Source of the DNA: Polytrichum commune
Taxonomy: Eukaryota; Streptophyta; Polytrichopsida; Polytrichales; Polytrichaceae
Assembly (NCBI GenBank): GCA_950295325.1
Contig: OX485806.1
Coordinates: 8,618,001 to 8,682,000, forward strand
Reading direction: 5' to 3'
Length of the DNA: 64,000 nucleotides
The translations under genes were made by a program, and so were the position numbers. The notes below the pieces were generated by a model, which saw nothing but the letters and a program-made list of their open reading frames with translations, had not been told where the DNA came from and searched no databases. This document shows positions 38,739 to 51,600 of this stretch, in pieces. Every line of letters starts with the position of its first letter. The first letter of the stretch is position 1.

Positions 38739-40053
38739 GTATGTAGTGGAGGCATTTATCACATTAAATTGAAAAGCTTACCCTAAATTACATGAGGCCA
38801 TTTTCTAGCATGCCATTAGTACGTATGCATTTATTTTTCTCTATAAACTTCTTGAATATAGGGGGTTTTAATTCATAATGATCTATGCACGTCATTTAGG
38901 TATCCAATGAAGAGTCCAACCACCAGGTATGGAGTAGAGGAAATGACAAGGAACGCAAGTTGTTTTGTAATTTTGTTCCTTGTAAATAATTACTTACATT
39001 CTCCCGAATTTGCAAGTAAGCCAAACCTCCAACTTGTATAATAAAGCCTCCCTGATTTAAGCATCAAATATCATACGAATGCATACGAATGCACACAACA
39101 CAATCACCTCAATGGCACCCAAAAGCAATCCCTAGTGGTGTGAAACAAGACCTATCCAGTCAACCACTACGTTGGGCCTACCACTGCATCCTTTTCGGGC
39201 CGCCGCTTTTACAATTAGCTATTTTGGGTCCACACAAGAATCATTCTACTCCTAGTCTAGTGCACCAATAGTGGTCATTCACTGTTTCTTGTTTCTTTCT
39301 ACCTTACTACACTCATAAGTATTGTATTTAGTGTCACCAAGACTTTTTGTTGTGCTCAATACTAATTGTAACCGCATGTGTAGCATCACCGACACTAAAT
39401 GTGTTTGTCATTCTTCGTGTAAAAACAAATTAGACATTATATATTCACAATGTTGCAATTACTGTCACTTACTAAGTGGTTTTTTCATCCAAATTGCAAT
39501 CATCCATGACAATATTTCATTGCAAAATTGGTATTGTGTAGAAAACACCAATTCTTTTTTTAATTCTTTTTCAAAAAGTGGTATGGATTTCATCCAAACT
39601 TCATCATCCATGACAATACTTGTAAATGTACGCATTGAGGAAATGACATTAGGTATGTTATCATAGCGACATAAAATACCACATGACACTGGATATAATA
39701 TTTTAGGTGTACACCTTTCACACCTACTAAGTTATTGTGGTTTATGCGGTGCTATTAATTTTCACTAGGAGTGCCATTTTTACTAACTAAGTTGTAATAT
39801 GTTCCTTAATGTGTATATTATCTATTTGTGTCAAATATTTAATAATAGCATTATCAATAAAGATATAGCAACATGTAACTCTAAATGGTAAACCATTGTA
39901 GTAGGTGTGAATGGTGTACTACCTAATTTATTGTCGTCTCAAAGTGGTATTGGTGCTTTCAAGCCGGCCCATCTTTGTGGCATCTAGGTAAATTCATCCA
40001 TCGTGGATGAAGGGTTTAGGGTTACAAAATAGTTTCTCTACATGTTGGAGGTT

Positions 40054-40219
40054 CATAACATTATTCAGATACACACGCTTGTTCTTTGGGACTGACAATA
40101 TTCCACATAGTACTCCCAGATATTCCCCACATTTAGTCTAATATAGGAATATTCTGTGGAATATTCTGTGGAATATTGTTAGTTTCATAGAACAAGTGTG
40201 TGTATCTGATAATGTTATG
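40054..40219. mobile_element. Fold-back MITE, 166 bp
   Basis: The left arm begins CATAACATTATTCAGATACA and continues through CTTGTTCT and CAATATTCCAC; the right arm is its complement, ending ATCTGATAATGTTATG. The arms are about 53 bases with some ten differences. The centre repeats GGAATATTCTGT. It is non-coding. A weaker relative may lie near 35505-35595. Confidence 0.65.
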
Positions 40220-41500
40220 TCGATCCATACCGGTTGGAAATCACTATGTACAATATGTTGAGGTCTCTAATATCATTTATGGTGTCCAATCAACCATTTT
40301 CGTTTTTTTCATTTTTATTTTGTAGAATACGTCATTGTGTTTTTGTCATTGAATTGAATGAGTTTACGTAGACACCATGAAGCTTTGACCAACAAACATA
40401 ATTTGTATATTATTAAATTGTTGGGAGAAAGATATTTAGGCATTGCATTCACACACCCATGGAGAAAAGGCTAGGGATTCGTGGCAGCCATGTAAGTTAA
40501 AGGTGAAACTATTGGAAGTTTTTTGTAGTTTGCAATTCTTCTTTTCTTAGTTGAATCATTTGACTCAAAAATGAGCAAATATATATTGAATTAGTGTGAT
40601 AATAACAATTAGTTAGAATGGATCAACCACAAACTTATAGGGTTTTTATTTATTCATTTGTTTATTTTTACCGGACCTCCTAATTGACTGCTCAAAAAAT
40701 CCCAAGTTGGGGGAAACTACGTAGATCGATCTACCCATTCAACTAACTTCTTAATGAACACTCATATAAATTGGAGGATGAACACCAATGTGTGAAGAAA
40801 TGGTATGGTCTTGACTTTACATAATGCACACTTGGGTCTCATTGAGGTGTGCTACACCATTTATGGTATATAGTGTCACGTATATTATTTGAGAAGGGTT
40901 TAAAGTAGATGCCTAGAGGTCTCAATTTTTTTAATCGAGGTTTTTTTAAAGTGAGATTTGTCTACATTATGGCATTCATAATAGCACGTTGGGATACTTG
41001 AGATGGTAGTTTTGCGTTTTGAAATGCAAAGGGAAGATAGAATTTAGCATACTATTGGCAAGTATCAGTTGTGTACACTTTGAGTTACCTTGTAGACCAT
41101 TATGTAACACAGGCATATACCCAATAACATTATTACCATACACATGACAAGATACTGGTAAGTGTACTTGAACGCCAAGTGTCATGAGGTCATACTAGTG
41201 GTGATGTTGTTGATCAATAGTGTAACCTAACATACGCCTCAAAGTAGGGTAAGTGACACTATTATGCACGTGACACTAAATACCATAAACGGTGTAGTGC
41301 GTTTGATCTTACCTAATGCACCAATACCAATTGCATCATTACCCTATGCATATACATAGTTATATCATGTTTTAAAACACGCATGTTTTACTTAAACAAT
41401 TCCAACAGTTGTAACATCAATTTACAATTGTTTTTTTGTTTTTTTAATTTAATTTTATAGTTTCCCACCCTTATTTTCTTCAACTTCCAATAAGTACATA

Positions 41501-41606
41501 CTCCCTCTGTCCCAAAATGATTGTCCTACCCCCGGAGTTTTATGGACAAACATTTTGGGATAGAAAAACTCTGGGGAGTAGGACAATCATTTTGGGACGG
41601 AGGGAG
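41501..41606. mobile_element. Stowaway-type MITE (Tc1/mariner), 106 bp
   Basis: The ends CTCCCTCTGTCCC and GGGACGGAGGGAG are the Stowaway signature, and TA flanks both sides (41499-41500, 41607-41608). The arms extend about 36 bases through AAAATGATTGTCCTAC with few mismatches, so the element is one near-perfect hairpin. Its low divergence suggests that it is the youngest insertion in this spacer. Confidence 0.92.
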
Positions 41607-42140
41607 TATCTTGCAGCTTACCAAAGAAACTCAGCAAGTCCCAAAAGGCCTCACCTAGATCAAATAAAAGGAGTCTTCTACTGGCCTTCTCCTAACACAA
41701 GACCTGAGAGATGGAATTATCATACAAGGCTTTCTAATTCATTTTAATCCGTGCCAGAATATAGTTTCCACATGGGATACAAGCGGGTCTTAGCGAACGT
41801 AGGCATGACACAAAGCAAAATTTGAGGGGATAATATTTATTTTGTGTTGGAAAAAAGTGCCATCTGCATTATCGCATACGAGCATTACTTTTTCCTCCAT
41901 CCAATATAGAAACTTGGCCTCCCTGTTGGCGTTCATCTCAAATGACTTGGGGTAGACTATTTCGGGGTCCTTAAAACTGATTCCAATATCAAATCAACTA
42001 GAAAAAGTAGCCTCCGGGATGCATACTATTTTAAGGCTTTTCATGTTTGGATGATAGAGAGGTATGTATGCTCGTATACAATAAAACCCTCTCTCCCACA
42101 AGACCTAGCTTCGCTTATCCCAAGGGGCCGGGCTGAAGAT

Positions 42141-42310
42141 TTGTTCCCTAACCGTTCTGGACTCTTTGAACATAGATCACTTGGTAGGTAGACTTGTTCC
42201 CTAACCGTTCCCGACTATTTGAACATGATCATATGGTAGGTAGACTTGTTCCCTAACCGTTCCCAACTCTTTGAACATGATCATTTGGTAGGTAGACTTG
42301 TTCCCACATG
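42141..42310 (+). repeat. Minisatellite, about 53-bp unit, three full copies and a part
   Basis: Units start at 42141, 42194, 42246 and 42298 with TTGTTCCCTAACCGTTC, and carry TTTGAACAT, GATCA and TTGGTAGGTAGAC. The units differ at a few positions. Confidence 0.9.
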
Positions 42311-43395
42311 TTCCTGAGAGTTGTGAACTCTGGACTTGGGTGCACACTCCAAAGTGCTGAAGAATAGACATCCATGTAGTCACTACACTAAATAGGATAC
42401 TTAGTGTTTGATACACTAAATACGAACGCATACACTAAATGTCAATAACCTTATGCAAGTAAGTAACATTAAATGTGAACTCAAACATTAAATATCAACT
42501 ATGGTAATATGTGGAGGTTCCATGTTTGAATTTATTGTTAGTAAGGATATGGGGGGGGGGGGGAAACTGATAAAAGGAGAATTCCAACATATCTCCTAAC
42601 ACTAATTATCAAAGAATTGAAAATTTATGTTGAATAAGGCAAGGTGGTAACAACATTAAATATAATCAAACACTAAATATCATATTTAGTGCAATTTACT
42701 ATTTTGGTCTATTCTAGGCATTCGACATGGGACCCTCAAATGCAACATAAATAAAAACTCCGGGTCAAACACACAATTTGAAGGTGGGTTTGCCCCTCAG
42801 TCTTGTCTTTTATGCCATACTTTTATACATGACTCAAATAGTATTTCATGATGATAAAGATGACACTGCATCGTAAAATAGTTACGTGGGTTTACGTTAG
42901 GATCCAGGTGCATGAAACTTGGGGTCCAAAACACCCTTAATGGGCCTTACCTTTAGACTCAAGATTGGAGCCAAGCTTCAAGACTGGTTTCTCAAACTAG
43001 CCCAAGGATTATTCTCTTGAGTCAAGACCTTCGAGATTTGGTGCGAAAGTGATGCCACAGTAGCACCACTTCTGTTTTTCTTCATACCTTTGGACCTGGA
43101 CTCTACTGTGAACTTCTTAGGTCCAAAATTTTACTCTCGACCAATAATATCGCTGAATCTTGGGGTTTCTTTGATCTTAGACCTTGGTGTAAACCCACCC
43201 TTATTTTGTGCCCACATCAAGAAGATTTCCTTTTGGGCATTCCCTTTGCCTTGTAGTCCAAATGCGCCCACCTTCCACACATACAAAACCTAGCTCTTGC
43301 TAAGAACCATTGATTCTCCTCGATCTGATGGATATTCTTACACGCATGAACTGGCCTTCCTTGTCCTTGCTGTCATAAGACGAGCGCTGCCTAAC

Positions 43396-43820
43396 GGCCA
43401 CTTCACACACGAGCCAAGAGTCGTGACCATGAAATTGTGAGAGCCCAAAAGAAAAGTGACCAAAGGCCGTCCCAACACCACCTCCAACATCATGCAGTGT
43501 GGTCACGGATCCTCAAGTGTAGTGTGAAGTCATATGTGACCGGGCCCTCAACAAATGCTATTTCAATGAATGTCTATTCATGCGGGTCCTCACACATGAT
43601 AAAATAGAATAAATTAATGGTTGTGAGTGTTTGGAGTGCCGTGGTCTCCTAATTTTGTGTTAGGCCTACCTCCAAGAGGTGGTTTGTGAAAATAGTCGAA
43701 GTGACCATGAAACATGATCCATTCGATGCCATGTAGGAATCCATGTAGACTTGACATCCATCTTGCATTCTCATACTCTGTTGGTCCCTCAAGCGTAGTG
43801 TGAAGTGAACTTGGACTGGC
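43396..43820 (+). repeat. Direct repeat, copy 2 (with 37634-38064)
   Basis: Second copy of the 430-base repeat described at 37634. It ends at CTTGGACTGGCT, like the first; flanks differ on both sides. Confidence 0.7.
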
Positions 43821-44115
43821 TTAGTAAGTTCAAATCATGCTTAGTAACAAATATGAATGAATACTTGTGAGAGTAGAAGGCCTTAAACTAAACAAATCAA
43901 AAATAGCACACAAATATAAGTTTCGTTTTAGAATGACAAAATGCCTTTTTAAATGGTAAGTCACATACATTATAATCCCAATGCTAATGAGGATTTTGTA
44001 ATATCTTTTATTTCCAAGTTCATTACATGCTTTGTTGACATTCATTTACATGCTTTTGGTTTCAACTCGGGAATGAAATCCTTGTCAATTGCTTATTTAC
44101 TAAAAGGAAGTGAAC

Positions 44116-44139
44116 ATATATATATATATATATATATAT
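44116..44139 (+). repeat. (TA)n microsatellite
   Basis: About 12 TA units. Confidence 0.95.
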
Positions 44140-45332
44140 TTTGGGTTTGCAAGGTGAAGTACACTCAATATGAAATTTGTGGACAAGCATCCTTCAAGAA
44201 TGCAAGGGCGATATTTTTTGGAATGGGGCGGGGTGGACATCAGTTCTTGTCGGGATCCAAAAACAAATGAAAATTTGGTAGGATTGCCCAGGGGTGCCAG
44301 ATCGCAGGCCCCAACCTTGACCCCCCCTGTCCCCCCATGATGGGGTCATGGCTCGGCTAGATGGGGCCCACCTAAATGGCATGAGCTCTAGCCCCAATTG
44401 AAATATACATACCCATACAAAAACATGTCAAGAGAATCTATGGGTAGCAATTCACAAAAACTTTGACTCCAAATATTGCAATCATCTTCTTAACATGGAT
44501 TTGATGATCATGTAAGGTTTGGAATGTATTTATGAAACTAGTAGAAATTTAAAAAAAGTTGGAGGTGTCCTCAAACCCTAACTTCTATGACTTAACCCTT
44601 TCACTAACTTTCATTTTTATTTTTTATTTTTTATTTTTAAAATATCAAATGGACACCATTGATGCTCCAAGCAAAGTTTGCATTGGAGTGACAACGATTG
44701 ATTAGAGTCAACTTCTTCACATGAGTTTCCAACACTTTGCATGACCACTTCGCATAACCACTTTGCATTTTTAACAAATTTTTGAACACTACGATCATCT
44801 CTAAATTGCAAGGGTTGGGTGTCTATGCAAAGTAGATATCCATGTTGATTTGATGTTTATAGTATTTTCGAATGCAAATGTACCCCTGGGGGGTGGACTC
44901 TTCATTGGAAACCCATATGACAATAATCAATGAAAATGTGTACTGGTAGAAACGAGCACATTTATTGTCAAGGTTTTCCTCAAAACTTCATGGTCCCCTT
45001 TTGCAAATCTACCTTCACTTCAAAATTCTTAATAGGCTTTTTAAATGTACACACTGAAGAAAAACAATACCACTCCCTTATGTATACTATGTACGCTAAT
45101 GTCTCAAATAGTACCCCTTCTTACACTCACATTAGTTTGTATGTGGTATGAAGAGTCGACCCCCCCCCCCCCAGGGATGCACCCTAAATGAATAAGTTAG
45201 ATGGGGTCAATGTAGGACATAAATCAGATTCCATCAACCAAACAAAGGTTATTTGGGAAGTTAGGGGGTTAATGGATCATTCACCTAAACTAAGATAATA
45301 AGGTGATCAATCTCCTTAGCTTGCACCACTTA

Positions 45333-45453
45333 GGGTTAGTTCCCATGTAGGCCACTTGCCCACCGGATTCTAGTGGAAATCTAGATTTCACCGGATAAAA
45401 TCTACATTTCCATTAGAATCTGGCGGGCGAGCAACCAACATGGAAACTAACCC
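45333..45453. mobile_element. Tourist-like (PIF/Harbinger) MITE, 121 bp
   Basis: The ends GGGTTAGTTCCCATG and CATGGAAACTAACCC are inverted repeats, flanked by TTA on each side (45330-45332, 45454-45456), the three-base duplication of PIF/Harbinger elements. The arms run about 55 bases, through CCACCGGATTCTAGTGGAAA on the left and its diverged complement on the right. It is non-coding. Confidence 0.8.
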
Positions 45454-48400
45454 TTAATGGGTCAATCACCTAAGTTTGAATTACTTAAGGTGGAGGAAAC
45501 AAGATGGACCCATAAGGGTCTTGAAATGGAGGTGGTGTAATGTACTATGTGTGATACACAAGGTTTGGTATGCAAATGTTATAGTGAATTCTATTAGCCA
45601 AAGGAGGTTGTCTACATAACCATTTGAGCATGATGAGCTTCCATAGTGACATTCTTGTGATGTTCATATCTTACTTGATTCTTTCAATTAAAGTAGAGGA
45701 AAAGTCTATGTTGTGGTTCTTTTCAAGAGCTTTCCGACAAACTAAAACTTAAGCCCGTGTAGACATTGGAGCATAATGAGTCCCCAAATTTATGATACTT
45801 GAACATGGACCTCAACTTGTTGACAAGTCATGCAACTTAGTTTTGAGAGTTTCAAAGGGTGAAGCTTTCAAACAACTAATGCATCAATTATGGAACAAAT
45901 GAGTAGATAAAATGGCTTAGGTAGCCAAAAATTAAGTTGCATATGATACATGCATAGTAGGATTTGGCAAGGGGACTTGTCATGGTGGCTTAAGTGTGGA
46001 AATTACAAGAGGTCCAATCCTTTGAAGCTCAGGGACTCATTTTTGGCTTAACCCAAAGAGGATAAACATAATGAGTGCATGTGGATGTTAAAGATAAGCT
46101 TGGGTTGCCTTTAAACTAGACCTCAAACTTGTAAATTAGATGAGTGTCGGGAGTTTGGCACTTGGAGTTGCCAAGCTTTCACCCAAAGCTCAAACTATTG
46201 AGAAAGTGTAAATGACTTAGGCTCTCAATAGTTTGAGGAAGTGTAAATGACCATGCTCAAACTGAGATATCAAATGAGAATGATATACTAAACAAATGAG
46301 AGCTCTTGAGGAGTTTGGCATGTTTGGCATCCCATTTGCTTGGGGCCCACAAAATGGGAGCTTGAACTCTCAATGTTCTCAAGTGACCTCCGTGAGATAT
46401 ATTAAGATTTTGACCAAAAGCTTGTCATAGATATTCCACATGGCATCCATAGAGATGCCTTGTGAGTGTTGGAAGCCATGTACTATAAAGTTCAAGTCTC
46501 AAGTTGAAAGCTAAAGTGTAAAGTGGACTTGACTTAACAAGCATGCACAAAAGGCTTATTTCTCCAAGCTCTCAACCTCTATAAAACAGAGGGTGCCAAA
46601 ACCAACACCCACCCGGTACCAACACCCTAGAATCTTGCCCAACGAGTACATGATATTTTTGAGAATGTCCACAGCCTTAACATCATGCTCCCCTAATGAA
46701 TTTGGGTAATCTATCAATAATAATTACAATTTTTACATATGAAGTCCAAAGAAGACATACTTTGGTGCGTTGAAATCTCCTTTCAATTGCAAATCATAAT
46801 TTTTTCTTAAGCTTTATCAATCTAGTGGAAGTAGTTATACTCAACACTCAAAGTGATGGTTTAAGCATCCTCTACCTTAGTGTAATGAGGAACTCTATGA
46901 TCACCAAGATTGTTAACTCTAGACGGTGGCAGTGCTTAAAGTACAAAACTTGGAAGGCTTAAAGGTTCTATTGGTATTACCATCCATTGAATAGCTTGGA
47001 ATGAGATAGTTTTTTTTTTTCCAAAAATTGAAGGCTCCCTCAAAATCCCTTTTCATTGAGTGGTCATAGTAAGTGTTCATTAAACATAGTGACCTTAAAT
47101 GGTAGGTACGTATTCAACTTTGACATGTACATAAGGTATATGGGTGCTATTCAATCCCTTGTCCATGTTGTCCAATTTCTACCGATTAGATTTACACAAC
47201 AAAACTTGCGTTGCATTAGCAAATCTATGGTGAAGCATCATAGTTCAGGGTCCGAGATGACCCTAAACTACCGGGTGATAGTGGAGAGGTACCCATTTCC
47301 GAATGGAGTGGTTGGCAGTTTGATTCCTGATGTGAAATCTTCTCTCTACTTGGCGGAAAAAAACTAGCTAGGTAGGTAGGAAGCCAAGAGCCCAACAACC
47401 GCAAGGTAGGTAGTAAACCCCACCCTGCACCAACAATATTCTTGAACAGGGTAGGGCCAATGGGCTCAAATTCACGTCGGTTTGCCCGATGTTGGTTATT
47501 TATTTATTTATTTATTTATTTGATGAAGCATCATCAAAACTCATTGCAAATTTAACCTCCCTTTATTTTGTTATGATTATCGAAAGTGCATGTTTTTTGA
47601 TTCCTTACATAAATATATGAATCCTCCCAATTGTATTCATCATTGAGTGTGGAGTAAATAACATTCAAAGACATAGTCCAATCTCTTTTAAACATGTGTC
47701 ATTTTTGGTGTTTGTTCTTTGATCTTTCACCAATCAACACAGCAATCAGATATAGGGGTCCGATTAAGAAAAGTATCTGGATAACACCTGCATACATTAC
47801 TTGGAGAAAACCATTTAAGGAAAGCTTTTGAAATTCACCAAGAGTATAAATACCAAGTTCAACTCTCATGTTGCTCATTGGGATTAGCCCACCAGCAGAT
47901 ATAAACATCTTCAAGAACAAATCATTGGCAGCAACCAAAACTAACAATAGTGTCTATTCAAAGCCTAGTCCACCTTATGTGTTGCACTGTGGACAAACAA
48001 TATGCATACAGTCGACCTGTATACAATACACAGGAACATCATACAGACTCATTAATTAAGATATCAAGCAGGAACAATAAGTTCATCATCCAGGAGCATA
48101 GCAACATCAAGAATTGATTGCTACAATGTTACAACAATGTATTTTAAGAGACTAGGTAAGCACCTATGGCTCTGGCACCACCAAAGCTCGAACGTAAGTT
48201 TGATGGATCTTCTAAAATTGATTCACAGATCAACTTCTAACTCAAAATCATCAGCAATCCTCCTGGAGGGTGACACTCTTGAAATCTTGTACCATCATGT
48301 GATGGTATTTTGCAGCCCTGAAGATACCCTTTAGTTTTCTTGGTCAGGCATTATCCAGAATTACATGAGCGATTACAGAGGAGGTCAGGTCTTTGAACCA

Positions 48401-48607
48401 GTTGTCAAAGCCCATGGATTTTAATTCCTCGATGTCATGCATACAAACCAAGGGCAAATGTGACTTCCAAGACCAATCCTGCTACACCAAAAGTGGCCCC
48501 ACAGTTCTCGGCGAAGAAACTGTTTTGCAATACTCCAGCACTGTACACTTTGAGCAGATCATTGGGTTTAAGCAGGAAGCAGAGATTGTTAGAAGCTAAG
48601 TTCTTCC

Positions 48608-51600
48608 TCAGCCTTGGAGCATCTCCTCAAGATCTCGGAAGCCATGGGAAATCGGTTCCACTTCTATTGGTGGGAGGGCTAAGCGCCGCACTTCTGTCAT
48701 GTATCTGTCAGTAACAAAGAGAATTATAAGTTTTGGCACAAAAATTTGTTGATGATGTGAGTCCCTCCAATCATATTGACCATTGAACCCCCTATGACCA
48801 AGTCCCCCAATTGTGTTTACTATGAGACTAGAATGAATAACAACTTTTGAACACATTTTTGAACACATAGTCCAATCTCTTTTTAAGACATGTCTTATTG
48901 GTGTCCCTTTTTAGATCTACACCTAACCACACACCACTCAAATACAGGTGCCTGATCAAGATAAGTAGCCAAACTAATGGGGCATTCCCACCTGACTTTA
49001 GTTAAGACCCAAAGTATTTCCTAAAAACCGGGTAAAGCTCCCTCGGTTATAGCGGAGGCATCCGACTATCCCAATGCACCTACAAGAACTTGCTCCGGAG
49101 ATTTTCAAGTAGGTTTTAGTTAAGTAGCTTTCACACATGTTCATGGTTTTATCTACAAAGCAATGAATGTTGGGTAGTTTTTGTCCCATCCCCAAATGCC
49201 TTACTACTCACCTATCTTACCATCGGTTTTTGTTAATGAAGCTCCTCGTGCCCTCATAGCTAAGACTAAAAAGCAACCAATCACAAGGGTGGGAGGCGAC
49301 ACTTTTAAAGTTCCTATATTCTTGCCTCATGTTTAGGTACCGATGGGAGGGTCAGTGGTTGAGGCTTAAAACCTCCACTTTTAAGCCATGCCACATCATT
49401 TGCCACCTAGGCTCGGCACTAAAAAGAGCCGTATGTGTGAACCCTAGATAACTAAAACCGCTTTTAGACTAAAACTACTTCTAACTAATGTCAAGTGGGA
49501 ATGCCCCATAAGCCCGCTTACCTTAGTGGCACTTTTGAGTGAACACATAAAAGGAAAGGATATCATATCCATATGAAGTAACCCCTTTGCCAATATCTAC
49601 ATGAACCTCCAGGATTTGACAACCTTGAATCACCTAAACCCTAGACCGTAAACTGTAAACCCAGCCACCTAATGTTATCCAGAATGTGAGAGGAGACACG
49701 AGATCTAAAACTTACCTATTGGCTATGCTGGCTAGCTTGTCACGCATCCCTTGGTTGCTGAGAAGTTGTTCTGAGCTTCCAAATAAAAGTGAGCTACCAC
49801 CTGGCCCCATGCGAGTGGAGAGCAGAGACAGAGCCCATTCTCTCATCACTGTAAGCACAGAGCGCAGAATTCGTAGACGCAAAGAAGGTTTTGGTAAGAT
49901 GGCTCCACTTGCCAACACACGGTCATAGTTCCTTTGAACAGGCTCAGCTACACCTTTACAGGCTGCTAGCAATGCTCGAGCCACGTCTTCGTCTCCAACC
50001 GCTTCTGTCCCTGCCCTTACTTTATCCTATTACCACAAAAGGCCAAGTAATGAATATTATAACACAAATTAACCAAAATACCACAGTCTTGATTCCCCAA
50101 TGCCACATGGCTGCCATGCTCCAATTCTCAGGGCATTACATTGGATTGCATCAGAAGTGTGAGGATTTCTTATCAACATAATGTCATTAGATTCTTCAGC
50201 TCAAAAATAAAGACATAGATCACAAACTTCTGAAGGCATATATGCAGATATAACAAGTTGAAATATCATCATAAATTACAACGGATGTTGTGTTAATTCA
50301 ATTACTTTGTTATTCTCTTTTATTGTGTGTCATGTTACAATATTACAGAGTAAATTGTTACAAAAGACTGATACATATATAATAGGTTCATTACATTATA
50401 CAGCACCCTTTGGAAGTTTGTGACGTATAGCAAACTTGTCCCTATATAAACAAGAGGATAAGACTCCAATATTTGGGTGCAGATATTTTACATGAGCAGC
50501 AGTTTCCAGATGTAGGCAGATGGTATGAAGGGGCATGCTGCCTCCATCGCCTGGGTATAACAGGGGACCGACCCTCCGTACAACGGAGCATGCCTCACCA
50601 ACCCCACCTATTGCAAGAGCTTGGTCAAGTAGACGAGTCCATGTTTCACGCATTACACTGTTTTCAGCATCTCCACTATAATTTGAAAAGTGCAGAATCT
50701 CCAGACAGACCTGAAAATAAATGGTGTCAGTACTTTTGTAAGGTGTGTGTTTGTGCACTGACATCATTGCAAACTGTCAATATCTACACAACATGGCAGC
50801 AGGATGACAATGAACTTGGCTGTGCTCTAGGGTGACACGACAAAGCAATACCTTATTCTTGTGTTGACGAATAGCGGATGAGAATAAATACATATATATA
50901 ACATGAGTAGACTCTGATCAAATCTCAAATCAGCATGTCATAAACGGAGAACACATAGTGTTTAACCCTCAAAGATCCGAGAGGTCCATTCTGGGCCTCA
51001 AGGTGCCATACGGAGGGTTTTAAGATTGCCTCTTAAATTTTTTTAGCTAAGTGTCAGAAGTGACTTATCAAAAACTAACCTACTTATCACATGCATTATT
51101 CCAATTGCAACATTCATATGTGTAAACTGGATTAGAGGGAGAAGTGAGCTCGTATACATTACCTAGACTCAAATACACACCATGTATATCTAACCATCGT
51201 TGTCCTTCCTCTTTTTCACTTCCTCTTCTTTTGAAGAGGTGCTAAGTATATGGATTCAATATTATAGACCACATAGATTTTTATTTCAATACTTGTTGGG
51301 GTTTGTACATATCATCACATGCCCTGTTTGATCACAACCCCGGTCCTTTCAAGGGTTAAGAGCCTCTTGGCAGTAATAATCACTCACAATTAAATACTCT
51401 AATGTAACCTCAATAGCAGAAACACGACTTACCTCCCAGAGCTCAAACCGCACGGCATAGTCATTATACAGCTGTGTGATGCTCTTCAACTCAGCACAAA
51501 GCTCATCTGCTTTATCCTTGGCTGCCTGTGCCCTGCTTTCATCAGCAAAGACCCGTGCAAAAGGAAAACCATCTTCTTCCATAGGCATGTGCGACCCATT

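Larger units (their letters stand above)
34331..48607. other. Repeat-rich spacer without a convincing gene
   Basis: No open frame here shows a recognisable domain or spliced gene structure. Listed separately are the microsatellites, MITEs, a minisatellite and dispersed repeat pairs. Other old similarities: about 34640-34830 with 46730-46930 (both around a C-A-T-TGGAA/TTGAAATC-containing stretch), and 34850-34930 with 35215-35300. Five G or C runs of ten or more bases occur between 36.4 and 45.2 kb. Confidence 0.6.

Noticed and set aside
37634-43820. Complete LTR retrotransposon bounded by the 430-bp repeats
   Set aside because: No TG/CA ends, no primer-binding site noticed, and no gag or pol frame between them.
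47699-47947. Hydrophobic 82-residue minus-strand open frame that looks membrane-like
   Set aside because: It overlaps a dispersed repeat, shows no family motif, and no neighbouring exon continues it.
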